Positions 10,733 to 21,200 of a stretch of DNA of 64,000 nucleotides are shown one piece after another. The position numbers were made by a program, and so were the translations under genes. The stretch is from assembly GCF_014203045.1 (NCBI RefSeq), contig NZ_JACHIF010000004.1:414943-478942 (forward strand), read 5' to 3'. The stretch's first letter is position 1. Each line of letters opens with the position of its first letter. Source of the DNA: Prosthecobacter dejongeii (GTDB taxonomy: Bacteria > Verrucomicrobiota > Verrucomicrobiia > Verrucomicrobiales > Verrucomicrobiaceae). Below the pieces are notes generated by a model. That model had not been told where the DNA came from. It searched no databases and was given only the letters and a program-made list of their open reading frames with translations.

Positions 10733-13700
10733 CCCTTAGCGGCCCTGTTACTTTAAGTTCCAGCTTAAATGTGAGTGGCATCTCTCCTGTGAATTTCAGC
10801 AATACGCTCAATCAGAGTGGTGGGGATCGCACGGTGACTGTGACCGCGCCCACAGCGACCTTTAACCATATCAACCTGACGGAGAGTAGCACGGGAAGAA
10901 CATTGGTTTTCAATGTCAGTGCTGGTTCCGAAGCCGTGATTAACGGCATCATCGGCAACGGTAGCACGGGATCCAGTGCCTTCCGTACCGATGGCGCAGG
11001 CACGGTGACTGTCACCACGAGCCCGACTTTTAACAATGAGCTTCGAGTGAATAACGGCATCTTAAAGTTGCAGGCTAGCATGAGCAATCAAACAGCGACG
11101 AATTCGATCGTGTTTTCCAACACCGCAGTCGCTGGCAGCACGCCAACCTTAAACTTGGATGGGGCAGGTGTTGCATACAATCTGACAGGAGCCATTATCT
11201 ACGTGGGGAATTCATCCATCACGGGCACCGCTCGCATCAATGGAACGGGTTCATTGAATCTGAATGGGGCCAGCCGCACGATTGAAGTTCGTCCCTCAAG
11301 TGCGACTAGCGAACATCTGGTGATTGACGCTGCGATTGTGAACAACAGTGGAACCGCTGCTGGTTTTACAAAGACTCGTAATGGCACACTAGTGCTTACG
11401 GGGACCAATACCTACAACGGCAATACAGCCGTTAATGAAGGCATCTTGCGCTTAGATTATCGTGGCAATACAGGTAACAAAATTGGCGGGGTATTGACGA
11501 TGGCAGGAGGCACCCTGGAACTCATTCGCCATGCTTCTTTGGATGCAGCTCAGAGCATCACGGGCTTAACTGTCAGCGGCGGGGCAAATCGCATCCTTCT
11601 GGATTCTTCTGGTGGTGGCAGTGTCAGTTTGAATATTACGGGTGCTCTCACATCCACAGCGGCCGGGCGTTCGTTGGACTTCACTATGTTGGGCAGTGGT
11701 TCCACCATCAATACCACTGGGGCCACTGGTTGGACTTTGACGAATGGAATTCTTGGTGGCTGGGCCACATTCAACAGCTCCAGCTTTGCGACACTCAATG
11801 CGAGCAATCTTGTGACAGGACTGACTGCATCTCTGAAAAATGACGTCTCCACTTGGTCCACAGATGAAAACATTGGGAATTCAGGCGCTTTCACAGGTCT
11901 AACGGCTTCTCTTCTGCGCATCAACAGCTTGGCCTTTGGTTCAGCAACAGCCACTGATCTGTTGGTTGGAGATTACCTCAACCTTAACAGTGGCGGTATT
12001 TTGGTAGCCCCTTCAGTCGGTGCGAATGCCACTGCTATTTCAGGCGGCGAGCTCACTTCAGCAGGGGCGGCTTTGTTTGTGCACCAGCACAATACAGCAG
12101 CATCTTTGACTCTCGGCTCAGCTATCCGTGGAAACACATCCCTGACCAAGAATGGGGAAGGAACAGTGATTGTCGATTCCTCTTCGAATGACACGTCAGG
12201 GGCTGTGTTTATCAATCGTGGAACTTTGATCACACGCGGTGGCAATGCCCTGACAGATACAGGAGCGGTGACATTGGATCCTGTCGCCGGTGCGCTCTTG
12301 AAGCTCGAGGCGAACGAGCGTATTGGTAGTTTAGCAGGTGGTGGTTCTGATGGCGGCTGGCTCGACATTGGCACCCACGTGCTGACCTTAACCAATGGAT
12401 CTACTTTTAGTGGCAAAATTTCTGGCAGTGGCACCTTGGTAAAATGGGGGACGGCCAATCTCAACGTGGCCAATTTCAATAGCCCCGAATTCACTGGCTC
12501 TGTGATTGTGAATCAAGGGCTTTTCCAACTTAGCGGCAATGGTATCGCTAACTTGCCTAATAGCACCTCCCTCACCGTGAATCCGGGAGCAGCTTTCCTC
12601 ATTGATAACAATAGCTCCAGCAGCGCTCCAGACCGATTTGGTAATTCGGCTCCCATCACGATCAATAGCGCAAACGGAACAAGTTCGGTTGCTACACGTG
12701 GTCTTTGGGCTCGGGCAACCAACCAGAATGGGACGCGTGGAGAAAACTTGGGGGCTCTATCAGTAAATTCGGGGTCGAGTTATGCAGCTTTAGAAGGTGT
12801 CGGCACTAGCACGGGAACTTCGACGATTATTGAATTTCTCTTTGATGACATTTCCCGGAGTAACAATGCCACCCTCAGTGTTCGTGGCACCAACTTAGCC
12901 TCCGGCGCGTCCATTCAGCGCAGCCGATTCCGCATTGATGTTTCAGGCGCGCAGACAGCTTTCATGGCGAATCATCAAATCGGCGTGGGTAGCACAGCAG
13001 GAGCTGCCAATTTGAGAATAGTGCCCTGGGCAATCGGGCAGGATTTGATCTCGAATAATTTTGGCACCACGTTGAACAATGAGTTAGGCAATAGCCTGGT
13101 GACCTACGTGAGTGGCATCGGTTTCCGCCCTTTGAACTTCACCAATGAATATGCGACCTATGCAGTGGGAGGTGTTTCTGACAATGTGCGACAGTCTCTA
13201 ACATCAGATCTCACAGGACTGATAGGTAAGACGATCAACTCTCTGGTGATTGATAATGCTTCCAGCGTCAGTCCGGTAGCTGTTGAGGGCAGTGGTAGCC
13301 TAGTAGTGAGCAGTGGAGCCTTCCTTTTCACAGCAGTGGACGGTGCCAGCGCTTCGGGTGCACAGTTGGCGACTCCGCAAGGCGTTACGATCCGTGGATT
13401 CGATTCCATCACGGTGGGCCCCACAGCCAATTCCGTCGGCAATGAGTTCATCTTTCACACCATGAACACAGCTTCGACAGGGATCGCCATTCAGTCGAAT
13501 TTGGTCAATTCGACCCTCGGAAGCACTGCTCTGACAAAATCTGGTCCAGGGACTTTAATCCTTACGGGTAATAACAGCTACACAGGAGTGACGACGCTGA
13601 ATGAAGGAACGCTGATGATTAATAGTTGGTTAGCCGTTGGCGGATCTTCAGGTGCAGCACCCTTAATATTTGCTGGCGGCACATTGCAGTTGGCTACGGG

Positions 13701-16554
13701 TTTCACCGGGGACTTTACTCGCAGCGGGGGCATTCGTCTTGCTCAGGCAGGTGGCACGCTGGATACGAACGGGGCGGATCTCACTTTGCAGTCTGGGCTG
13801 TCCGATCTCGGGACGATGAGCGGAGGACTTACTAAAACAGGTGTGGGAACACTGACTTTGGCGGCAATTTCCTCAAATACAGGCATCACGACGGTGGCCG
13901 GGGGCACTGTGCGTCTGGGAATCTCTCAAGGTATCGGTACCGGAGATTTAGTTGTCAATAACGCTATCTTTGATCTCAATGGATACGATGCGACAGTGGG
14001 GCTGGTGACTCTTGCGGACGCTGCCGGGTCCATCATTACCGGTGCTGGCGTATTGACGAGCCATAATTCTCAGTTCGATCTACGCCAAGGAACGGTTTCT
14101 TCCTCCCTGGCAGGTAGCTCTGCGCTCGTTAAAACGGGAGCCAATACAGTCACTCTGTCCAGCCTCAATGCCTACACAGGAGTCACCGAGGTACGCGCTG
14201 GAACCCTGGCTTTTAATTCGATTGCCGATGTCGGGGGAATTAGTGCCTTGGGACAGCCCGCGACGGCAGAAACGGCGGCCATTCGTGTGGGCTTGACCAC
14301 CACGACGGGTACATTGCTTTATAGCGGCAGTGGCCACAGCAGCAACCGCCGGATTGATTTGGTCGGGACAACGGGCGGCTTAACTCTGACTCAAGACGGC
14401 AGCCTGGAGGCCTTAGTGCTCAGTGGCGGCATCCGAAATGCATCTCCAGGCAATAAAACGCTGACTTTCCAAGGCACCAACACGGCTGCGAATGAAATCA
14501 GCGGAGCGATCCAAGAAGGTCAAAACGGAGTGCTTTCCGTGATCAAGTCACAGCCTGGGACGTGGGTGTTTGGTGCTCAGAATCATTACACTGGATCTAC
14601 GAGTGTTAACGAGGGCATTCTCAGATTGAAAGTCGCACAAAATCTTACCGGTGTGCTTAACTTTGGCAGTGCGAATAACATCACCACAGCAGGCACGCTG
14701 GAAGTGAGTGAAAACTCCACCTTTGGGGGGCTTGTGGCCCAAACCAATTCAAATGCCAACACAAATCGCCTGATCCTAGCGGTGGGCAAGTCACTCAACG
14801 TCAATGGCAATGTATTGATTGGCACAAGTGTGGCGTCCCTTAGCAACACCCTCTTTAATGCATCGGGTGATGGCGTTTGGAATGTCACAAACCTCTCCGC
14901 AGCCGCTCAATTCCGGGTAGGTGGTTCCAGCGGATCTGGAAATGTCACGCAGGCAGACATGAGTGGCCTAGCTGAAATGAATGTTAGCTTAAACACCACG
15001 GATGGTATTTTCCGTGTCGGTTCCACTTCCGGCACAAACGTGAGTAATACTTTCTCCGTTCTGAAGCTGGCAAAAGACACGACGGTCACGGCAGCCACTC
15101 TCGCGATCGGAGATGGTGGACAATACAATAGCAGCACAGGGCAGATCAATCAGTTGCAGTTGGGCATCGGTGAAACACTGCTGAACGTCAACACTCTGAA
15201 TATCGGCACTGGAACAAGAGATCTGGGATCTCTAACTTTCCAAACCAATGCAGGGAGTTTGAAAGTGCGTGCCGCAGATGGGATCAGTGCGACGAGCTTT
15301 AACATGGGAACGGGAACTTCTACGACGGGTGCAACCCTGCCCACCGGCAATCGAAATACCTTCGATGTCTCAGGACACGCCGCAGACCTACTATTTAGCA
15401 GTGTAAACATTGGCACTCAAAATGGACGTACTGGTGCTCTGGAGAATTTGTTTGCCTTTAATCAGGGGAGTCTGGTGATGACCAGCCTAACCATGGGATC
15501 TAAAACGGCGACAGGGAATAGCACGAACACCCTGAATCTGGGTGGCGGCACGGTGAACATTGGTTCGGGTTCAGGCACGGCTATCACCTTGTCTAGCAAT
15601 ACCAACTCTGGCACCGTAAGCTCTGCCATCAATATCTCAGGTGGCATGGTGACGGTCACAGGGAATATTGTTCGTGGAAACAATACCGGCGCAGGCAGTG
15701 CCATCGGCAGTCTGAACTTAGACGGTGGCACGCTTGACATGAGTGGTAACGCCATCGGGTCTTTGACGAATCCCATCGGTCTTACGGCAGCCTCAGGCAC
15801 TCTTCGAAATTTGAGCGAGTTCAACGGTGGAGCTGCATTGATCAAAGCCACGGCGGGCATCTTGACCCTGAGTGGCGTCAATAACTACACGGGTGGAACC
15901 ACCATCGCAGGTGGCACTCTGTTGGTGAATAATCTCACGGGTTCCGGCACAGGAACAGGCACTGTGAATGTGAATCTAGGCACCATTTTAGGCGGAACGG
16001 GGCGGATCTCTGGCCTTGTAGCCAATAATGGAACATTGGCTCCAGGCAGTGTGGACGGTTTTGGCGTAAGTACCTTGGGTCAGCTCAGCATTGGTAATCT
16101 TACCTCTTCGGCGGAGTCCGTTTTACTATTCCAAATCGGCGGTGCGACTGCGATAGATCCTGCAGCCGTGGCGCTTTATCTCAGCAACCCTTCTGGATTC
16201 TCTGTGCCAGCTTCTTGGACTCAATATGAAGCGGGAATCACTCCGCACGATCAATTGGTCATCAATGATGCCAATCCGCCAGTATTGAATACAACTATCC
16301 AGATCTCGAATTCCTATCTCAACGGTTTTGTCCCTTCTTACGGACAGGTGTTTCAGTTTCTGGACTGGGCTACTTTAGGCACAGCTAGCGCCACGGGCTC
16401 ACCCAGTTTTAATCTTCCGTCCCTCACAGGTTTGCTGAATTGGGATACCGGATTATTCGCGAGCCATGGCATCATTGTGGTGGTGCCTGAACCAAGCCGC
16501 GTCTTGCTGCTCTTCCTCGGCTTGATGGGGCTCTACTTCCGCCGCCGTCGTTAA
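10660..16554 (+). CDS. Giant autotransporter-associated beta-strand repeat protein, C-terminal part with PEP-CTERM sorting signal
   Basis: The 1,964-residue continuation of the upstream gene after the 23-bp duplication; the GTG at 10660 lies inside the second repeat copy and is probably not a real start, since no signal peptide follows. It carries at least nine more beta-strand repeats (for example LTKSGPGTLILTGNNSYTG). Its GGWA...FVHQH module (nt 11752-12090) and PWAIG...FRPLN module (nt 13028-13140) are paralogous to those in the upstream part. The C-terminus (nt 16480-16551) is a classical PEP-CTERM signal: VPEPS, a hydrophobic stretch LLLFLGLMGLY, then FRRRR and stop. In known systems exosortase cleaves such tails and the protein is displayed at or beyond the cell surface. 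No outer-membrane beta-barrel is present, so this is not a classical type V autotransporter. If the frameshift is real, this half would not be exported on its own. Confidence 0.85.
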   Translation: MDLSGPVGVATATSTIRNSSPGMLTLSGPVTLSSSLNVSGISPVNFSNTLNQSGGDRTVTVTAPTATFNHINLTESSTGRTLVFNVSAGSEAVINGIIGNGSTGSSAFRTDGAGTVTVTTSPTFNNELRVNNGILKLQASMSNQTATNSIVFSNTAVAGSTPTLNLDGAGVAYNLTGAIIYVGNSSITGTARINGTGSLNLNGASRTIEVRPSSATSEHLVIDAAIVNNSGTAAGFTKTRNGTLVLTGTNTYNGNTAVNEGILRLDYRGNTGNKIGGVLTMAGGTLELIRHASLDAAQSITGLTVSGGANRILLDSSGGGSVSLNITGALTSTAAGRSLDFTMLGSGSTINTTGATGWTLTNGILGGWATFNSSSFATLNASNLVTGLTASLKNDVSTWSTDENIGNSGAFTGLTASLLRINSLAFGSATATDLLVGDYLNLNSGGILVAPSVGANATAISGGELTSAGAALFVHQHNTAASLTLGSAIRGNTSLTKNGEGTVIVDSSSNDTSGAVFINRGTLITRGGNALTDTGAVTLDPVAGALLKLEANERIGSLAGGGSDGGWLDIGTHVLTLTNGSTFSGKISGSGTLVKWGTANLNVANFNSPEFTGSVIVNQGLFQLSGNGIANLPNSTSLTVNPGAAFLIDNNSSSSAPDRFGNSAPITINSANGTSSVATRGLWARATNQNGTRGENLGALSVNSGSSYAALEGVGTSTGTSTIIEFLFDDISRSNNATLSVRGTNLASGASIQRSRFRIDVSGAQTAFMANHQIGVGSTAGAANLRIVPWAIGQDLISNNFGTTLNNELGNSLVTYVSGIGFRPLNFTNEYATYAVGGVSDNVRQSLTSDLTGLIGKTINSLVIDNASSVSPVAVEGSGSLVVSSGAFLFTAVDGASASGAQLATPQGVTIRGFDSITVGPTANSVGNEFIFHTMNTASTGIAIQSNLVNSTLGSTALTKSGPGTLILTGNNSYTGVTTLNEGTLMINSWLAVGGSSGAAPLIFAGGTLQLATGFTGDFTRSGGIRLAQAGGTLDTNGADLTLQSGLSDLGTMSGGLTKTGVGTLTLAAISSNTGITTVAGGTVRLGISQGIGTGDLVVNNAIFDLNGYDATVGLVTLADAAGSIITGAGVLTSHNSQFDLRQGTVSSSLAGSSALVKTGANTVTLSSLNAYTGVTEVRAGTLAFNSIADVGGISALGQPATAETAAIRVGLTTTTGTLLYSGSGHSSNRRIDLVGTTGGLTLTQDGSLEALVLSGGIRNASPGNKTLTFQGTNTAANEISGAIQEGQNGVLSVIKSQPGTWVFGAQNHYTGSTSVNEGILRLKVAQNLTGVLNFGSANNITTAGTLEVSENSTFGGLVAQTNSNANTNRLILAVGKSLNVNGNVLIGTSVASLSNTLFNASGDGVWNVTNLSAAAQFRVGGSSGSGNVTQADMSGLAEMNVSLNTTDGIFRVGSTSGTNVSNTFSVLKLAKDTTVTAATLAIGDGGQYNSSTGQINQLQLGIGETLLNVNTLNIGTGTRDLGSLTFQTNAGSLKVRAADGISATSFNMGTGTSTTGATLPTGNRNTFDVSGHAADLLFSSVNIGTQNGRTGALENLFAFNQGSLVMTSLTMGSKTATGNSTNTLNLGGGTVNIGSGSGTAITLSSNTNSGTVSSAINISGGMVTVTGNIVRGNNTGAGSAIGSLNLDGGTLDMSGNAIGSLTNPIGLTAASGTLRNLSEFNGGAALIKATAGILTLSGVNNYTGGTTIAGGTLLVNNLTGSGTGTGTVNVNLGTILGGTGRISGLVANNGTLAPGSVDGFGVSTLGQLSIGNLTSSAESVLLFQIGGATAIDPAAVALYLSNPSGFSVPASWTQYEAGITPHDQLVINDANPPVLNTTIQISNSYLNGFVPSYGQVFQFLDWATLGTASATGSPSFNLPSLTGLLNWDTGLFASHGIIVVVPEPSRVLLLFLGLMGLYFRRRR

Positions 16555-16576
16555 AACTGAGATCCAGTGTGTGATT

Positions 16577-16611
16577 TTCACGAACCTCGACATAAAATCG
16601 AGATTCGTGAA
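16577..16611. terminator. Inverted repeat between convergent genes, candidate bidirectional terminator
   Basis: An 8-bp perfect stem (ttcacgaa/ttcgtgaa) continues, after one C-A mismatch, into a 5-bp stem (ctcga/tcgag) around a 7-nt loop. It lies between the stop of the giant PEP-CTERM gene and the convergent stop of the DJ-1-like gene. No strong T-run follows on either strand, so efficiency is uncertain. Confidence 0.55.
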
Positions 16612-16624
16612 ACCTCAAAATAAG

Positions 16625-17167
16625 TTAGGCCATAACGGACCGTGCGACGATGGACGCCTCTGCTTCTGTCAGAAGAGCAGATATTAAGGCTAAGCCAAAG
16701 ATGAAAGCTGTGCCGGCTCCACGAGACGTGATGAGATGTCCATCGACTATGACCTGTTCGGCAGGCTCGGCCTCCGTCAAGACTGCGTAGGTCGAGTCAT
16801 GCGCCGTGTATTTTTTCCCTTCCAGGAGACCGGCATCATGTAGAACCAGCGGAGCGGCACAGATGGCAGCGACTTTTCGTCCAGATCGCATAAACTCCTT
16901 GGCCAAAGCACCCGCACGTCCATCCTGCCGCAGGTAGGCCACACCCGGACCTCCAGGAAGGAAAAGCAGGTCAAAATCGCTTGTATTTAGCTCGCTTAAA
17001 TAGGAGTCCGCCTGGATCAAGACGCTGCATCGTCCTTTGACCAGAAGGTGATCTCCAAGGGCTGCCAGCACCACTTCGATGCCCGCACGGCGCAGAAGAT
17101 CCACGGGGGTAATCGTTTCGATTTCTTCAAAACCTTCGGCAAGAAGGCAAAGTACGCGTGATGCCAT
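16625..17167 (-). CDS. DJ-1/PfpI (ThiJ) family protein
   Basis: 180 residues, the normal single-domain size. It resembles human DJ-1/PARK7 and bacterial YajL more than PfpI proteases: the start MASRVLCLLAEGFEEIE aligns with the DJ-1 N-terminus and supplies the conserved Glu (E17). The nucleophile elbow is AAICAAP with Cys103, and TAHD (His123) and TSRGAGTAF follow at the expected places. Family members act in protein or nucleotide deglycation, chaperoning or oxidative-stress sensing; the exact activity cannot be told from sequence. The ATG is preceded by a long pyrimidine tract (about 25 nt of C/T) and no Shine-Dalgarno. It lies 67 bp downstream of the M48 protease gene on the same strand and may be co-transcribed with it. 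Confidence 0.88.
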   Translation of the reverse strand: MASRVLCLLAEGFEEIETITPVDLLRRAGIEVVLAALGDHLLVKGRCSVLIQADSYLSELNTSDFDLLFLPGGPGVAYLRQDGRAGALAKEFMRSGRKVAAICAAPLVLHDAGLLEGKKYTAHDSTYAVLTEAEPAEQVIVDGHLITSRGAGTAFIFGLALISALLTEAEASIVARSVMA

Positions 17168-17234
17168 GAGAAAAGAGAAGAGAGAAAAGAAACTTTAGGG
17201 GACATCCCAATCAATGGAAAATGGATGAGAAGCC

Positions 17235-18089
17235 TTACTTGTTACGATATTTAGCGATCACCTCACGGATTAGCTCCACACGGTTTTCTGGCGCAGGGTG
17301 CGTGCTCATAAATTCAGGCTGACCGCCGCCCTTCGAGGCCGAGGCAAGGATCTCCATCACCCCAATCATGGCTTCGGGATTGTAGCCTGCCTCAATAAGA
17401 AAGCGCACACCTAAAGCGTCAGATTCCAATTCGTCATCTCGTCCATACTTCATGACTCGCATGTTCGCCACCATGCCCGCGATTTGAGTGCCCGCATTGC
17501 TTTGACCATCAGAAAGCAAGATGCCTGCTCCTGAGGCTAGGCCTTGCCAGAGCTTGCTTGTGGCCATTTGCTCATTGGAATGACGACCAACAACATGACC
17601 GATCTCATGTCCTAAAACCCCGGCGAGTTGATCTTCATTTTTAAAAAGCCGGAAGAGGGCTTCTGTGATGAAAATTTGCCCTCCAGGAAGGGCGAACGCA
17701 TTCACCGTTTGACGATCTGCAAGAAGATGAAACTCAAAACGATAAGGCGTTTGGCGTGCTAGGGTGCTTTGCACTAGCTTAGCTCCCACACGATCCACCA
17801 ATGCCTGGGCCTGAGCATCGCGGGATTGCCCTCCCATCTGTCGGATCATCATCGGTGCAGACTGTAGGCCTAGGGCTATTTCTTCTTGTGCTGTGGCAAA
17901 GGCGAGCCGCTGTGTGCGGCCGGTGAATTCGTTTTCATATTCGGTCGTACCTAGGTAATGATAAGCCAGGGTGCCTCCCATGATAAGAAGGGCTAGAATG
18001 ATGCGTGGATGGCAGCCGATGCCGTGTCGGCCGTCTCCATCAAACGAGGGTGCCATTTGGCTAAAAAAGCGGGTGAAAAGGCGTAGCAT
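17235..18089 (-). CDS. M48 family zinc metalloprotease, membrane-anchored
   Basis: Zinc peptidase with the HExxH motif in GHEIGHVVGRHSNEQ and the third ligand Glu in DDELESDALG, the standard M48 (Oma1/HtpX/BepA-like) arrangement. Substrate-edge sequences NAFALPGG and FITEALF precede the active site, and THPAPENRVELI near the C-terminus is also typical. A single hydrophobic segment (RIILALLIMGGTLAYHYL) near the N-terminus should anchor it in the inner membrane with the catalytic domain outside the cytoplasm. The family degrades misfolded membrane or outer-membrane proteins, which would fit a cell exporting giant repeat proteins. The frame extends upstream to a GTG at 18125, but the ATG at 18089 is preferred. 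There is no lipobox or TPR domain, so it is closer to the short M48B/LoiP-like form than to BepA. It is divergent from the second giant gene. Confidence 0.87.
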   Translation of the reverse strand: MLRLFTRFFSQMAPSFDGDGRHGIGCHPRIILALLIMGGTLAYHYLGTTEYENEFTGRTQRLAFATAQEEIALGLQSAPMMIRQMGGQSRDAQAQALVDRVGAKLVQSTLARQTPYRFEFHLLADRQTVNAFALPGGQIFITEALFRLFKNEDQLAGVLGHEIGHVVGRHSNEQMATSKLWQGLASGAGILLSDGQSNAGTQIAGMVANMRVMKYGRDDELESDALGVRFLIEAGYNPEAMIGVMEILASASKGGGQPEFMSTHPAPENRVELIREVIAKYRNK

Positions 18090-18214
18090 GCCGTGAATGA
18101 TAGACGTTCTAACAGCCCGTGTCACGGCAGGAGTGCCTGTTAACAGACGTCTGAGAGAAGAAGACGTTCGTTAAGAGCACATTGTCACAGTGGCCTTTAT
18201 TTCTAAGACTAAAG

Positions 18215-18244
18215 GTAACTCCCAGTTGAAAATGGAGTAGTTAC
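18215..18244 (+). promoter_or_regulatory. Imperfect inverted repeat upstream of the second giant gene
   Basis: gtaactcc at 18215 is mirrored by ggag(tag)ttac ending at 18244, with a 3-nt insertion in the right arm. It lies about 30 bp before the ATG at 18274, in the region shared with the divergent M48 gene. It could be an operator or a 5'-UTR hairpin. No consensus sigma-70 promoter was identified beside it. Confidence 0.3.
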
Positions 18245-18273
18245 AAATTAGCAGCTTCCAATTTGTATCGCCT

Positions 18274-21200
18274 ATGAACTTAATCCGTGCATTTAGCACT
18301 ATTTTCTGCCTCGGCTTTTCTTTTATTACGATAGCCATGGCTGCACCGGCAGACTTGGATCCTGTTTTCCTTAGTGGAATTGGGGTTGGCATCACGGGGC
18401 CCACTTACCCTGATTCAGGACCGACAGGGGCGGTACAGGCGTTGGGCATTCAGCCCAGCGGTGCCATCCTCGTGGGAGGTGGCGGCGGCATGGGCAGGCA
18501 CAATAATGTGGGCGAATTAACTGCCCTCAAGAGGTTGCTGCCAGACGGCAGTTTGGATCTATCTTTTGCGGCGAACGGGGCGTTTGTCCAGGGACCTCAC
18601 ACGACCGTAGTGGGTCAAGCTTCGGAAGTGAATGCCATCCTGGTGAATGCGGACGGCTCCTTTTTTATTGGCGGTGTGTTTGAAAATTACGGTCCCGCCA
18701 GCACCGTGAGAGCCTTGGTCGCCAAAGTGGATGCAGATGGCACGCTGGATCCCACGTTTGTACCGCCCACATTGGCTTCGAATGGAGCTGGCCGTTATGT
18801 GCAAAGTTTGGCCTTGGACAAGAATGGAGGGTTGCTCATTGCTGGGGCGTTTTCCGCAGGAGGTCGAGCCAACCTCATTCGTGTGGATGCCCAGACTGGC
18901 GCGCAGGATCTAACTTTTGACTCCTCCGCAGTGGTGGGGAGCTCTCGGGTGGTGGACTGTGTCAATCTCGCCCAAGACGGTCGGATCTATGTATCTGGCA
19001 GCGCAGGCAATTTTGGCGGTTATCCTTATGTGTTTAGGCTGCTGCCGGGAGGGCAGGAGGATACCTCTTTTCATGTGCCTTTTGCAAACGAGTATGGCCG
19101 TGTGAATCGCGTGCTGGCGCTGCCTAGCGGCCAAGTGATCATCGGTGGTGGCTATACCCTTGCAGGGAATCCGCAAGGAGCCTACTTCACCGGACTTACT
19201 GCCAATGGTGCGCCGGATGCAGCCTTCAATGCCAACTTGGGCACGGGTGCCAATGGCTGGATGGGGGGGCTGCTGCAATTGCTGCCAGATGGTCGCATCC
19301 TGGCTGGGGGCATTTTCAATCTTTTTAATGAGACACACGTGGCCTCTCTCATCATCCTGAATCCAGATGGTACCCGCGATACGACCTTTACACCGGCCCC
19401 TTATTCGACGGACCGCAACAATTACACCACGCATTTTTACAGTGCGGTGCCTTTGAATGATGGCCGCATCGTGGCGGGTGGATGGTTTTCACGTGTCACA
19501 GACCCTGAGTTGGAAATCAACAACTTGGTGGCCTTTGAAGGCGATGGCACCGCTGGTGCAGGCACACTGAAATTCAGCAGTCCTGTTTATTCAGCCTTCG
19601 AGGATGGGGGCAGCGTGACGGTGCAGGTGGCCCGCACAGCTGGCATCGCCGGAGCTGTGAGTGTGAGCTACGCCACAGGCGGCGGCAATGCGGTGGCCGG
19701 AACCCACTACACGAGCACCAGCGGCAGCCTGAGCTGGGCCGATGGTGAAAGCGGCGCAAAGAGCATCACCATCCCGTTAACGGACAACGTGCCGGCCAAT
19801 GCGACGAGGACTTTCCAGGTCACACTTAACGGACCCACAGGAGGAGCTACCCTGGGCACTGTAGCGATGACCCAGGTCTCCATTCTGGATGATGATTCTC
19901 CTCCTGAAATTGTCACCTCTCCATCCAACGTGACGCTGAACCAGGGGGCAAATCTGAACTTATCCGTCACGGTCAACAGCACGGTGCCGGTGACCTTTCA
20001 GTGGCAATACAATAGCGGCAGTGGCTTTGCGAACATCCTCGGTGCGACGTTCCGAAATTTGCAGATCAGTCAGGTGAATCCGCAGAATCATACCGGGCAA
20101 TATCGGGTGGTTGTCACCAGCACCAACGGGTCTGTTCCTTCGGCTGCGGCAACGGTGAATGTACTCACGCCTGCAGGTTCGGTCGTTCCCTCGTTTACCT
20201 CTACTCTGGGTAGCAATCGGGCGATCTCGGCTGCAGCGCCGGATTTCCAGGGGCGCTGGATCGTGGTCACCAACCAGAATGGCGCGCCCACGGTCCGCAC
20301 ACTTCAGCGTCTGCTGCAGGATGGAACGGTGGACACAAGCTTCACTGAGTCCACTTTCGACAATGGGGTCTCGACGGTGCATGTCCTGCAGGATGGCCGC
20401 ATCCTGGTAGGCGGCTTCTTTGACACGGTCACCAGCCCAGCCAGTGGTTCAGCAGTGAGCCGACCCGACTTGGCACGCTTCCAGGCCAATGGTGTTTTGG
20501 ACACGACTTACACGCCCTCGCTGCCCACCGTTAACAATCTGTATGTGGAAACGATTGCCCCCGGGGCTGGGGGCACGTTCTATGTGGGATTTGGCTCAGG
20601 CGGCGGCTTGCGCCGTTACTTGGCTAATGGCACGCTCGATAGCAGTTTTACCGCCCCGGCGACTCTGGGCAGTGATCTCCAGGGCAAGGTGGATGCGGTG
20701 GTGGAGCAGGGTATTTCTGGGATGGTTCTGGTAGCCCATATGATCGGCCGAAATGGCCAGGGCTTCACCTACAATCTGTCCCGTCTGAATGCCAATGGCA
20801 CTGTGGATTCTGGGTTCACCGCCGTCTCGGCCATCGGAGGAGAAATTGAAACCATCGGCTTGTATGCGAATGGGCAGAAGATCGCGATAGGTGGGCGTTT
20901 CTCTGGACTCAATGGTTCCCACAACCCAGGCCCGCGCATGGCGGTGCTGGATGTGGCTGGTAATGCGGACAGTTCCTTTGTCAGTCCTTTCAACAATACG
21001 GAAGGGAAGGTCTCAGGCATCCTCGACCAGGATGGCAAGCTGGTGATCGCTGGAGAGTTTTTGACCATTGGTGGCATCAATCTTCGGGGCGTGGCCCGAT
21101 TGAAGTTGGATGGCAGCATTGATTCCTCCTTTGTCGTGGGTGCTGGCACGAATGGCAGTGTAAATAGCCTGCATCTCACCTCGATGCGTGACCTGTTCAT

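Noticed and set aside
26..16554. Repeats of the giant genes as CRISPR or transposon repeats
   Set aside because: They are protein-level repeats in long open frames with degenerate DNA, without constant spacers or terminal inverted repeats.
10660..16554. Second giant ORF as an independent gene
   Set aside because: Its only early start lies within the duplicated 23-bp unit, it has no signal peptide, and repeat homology runs uninterrupted from the upstream ORF.
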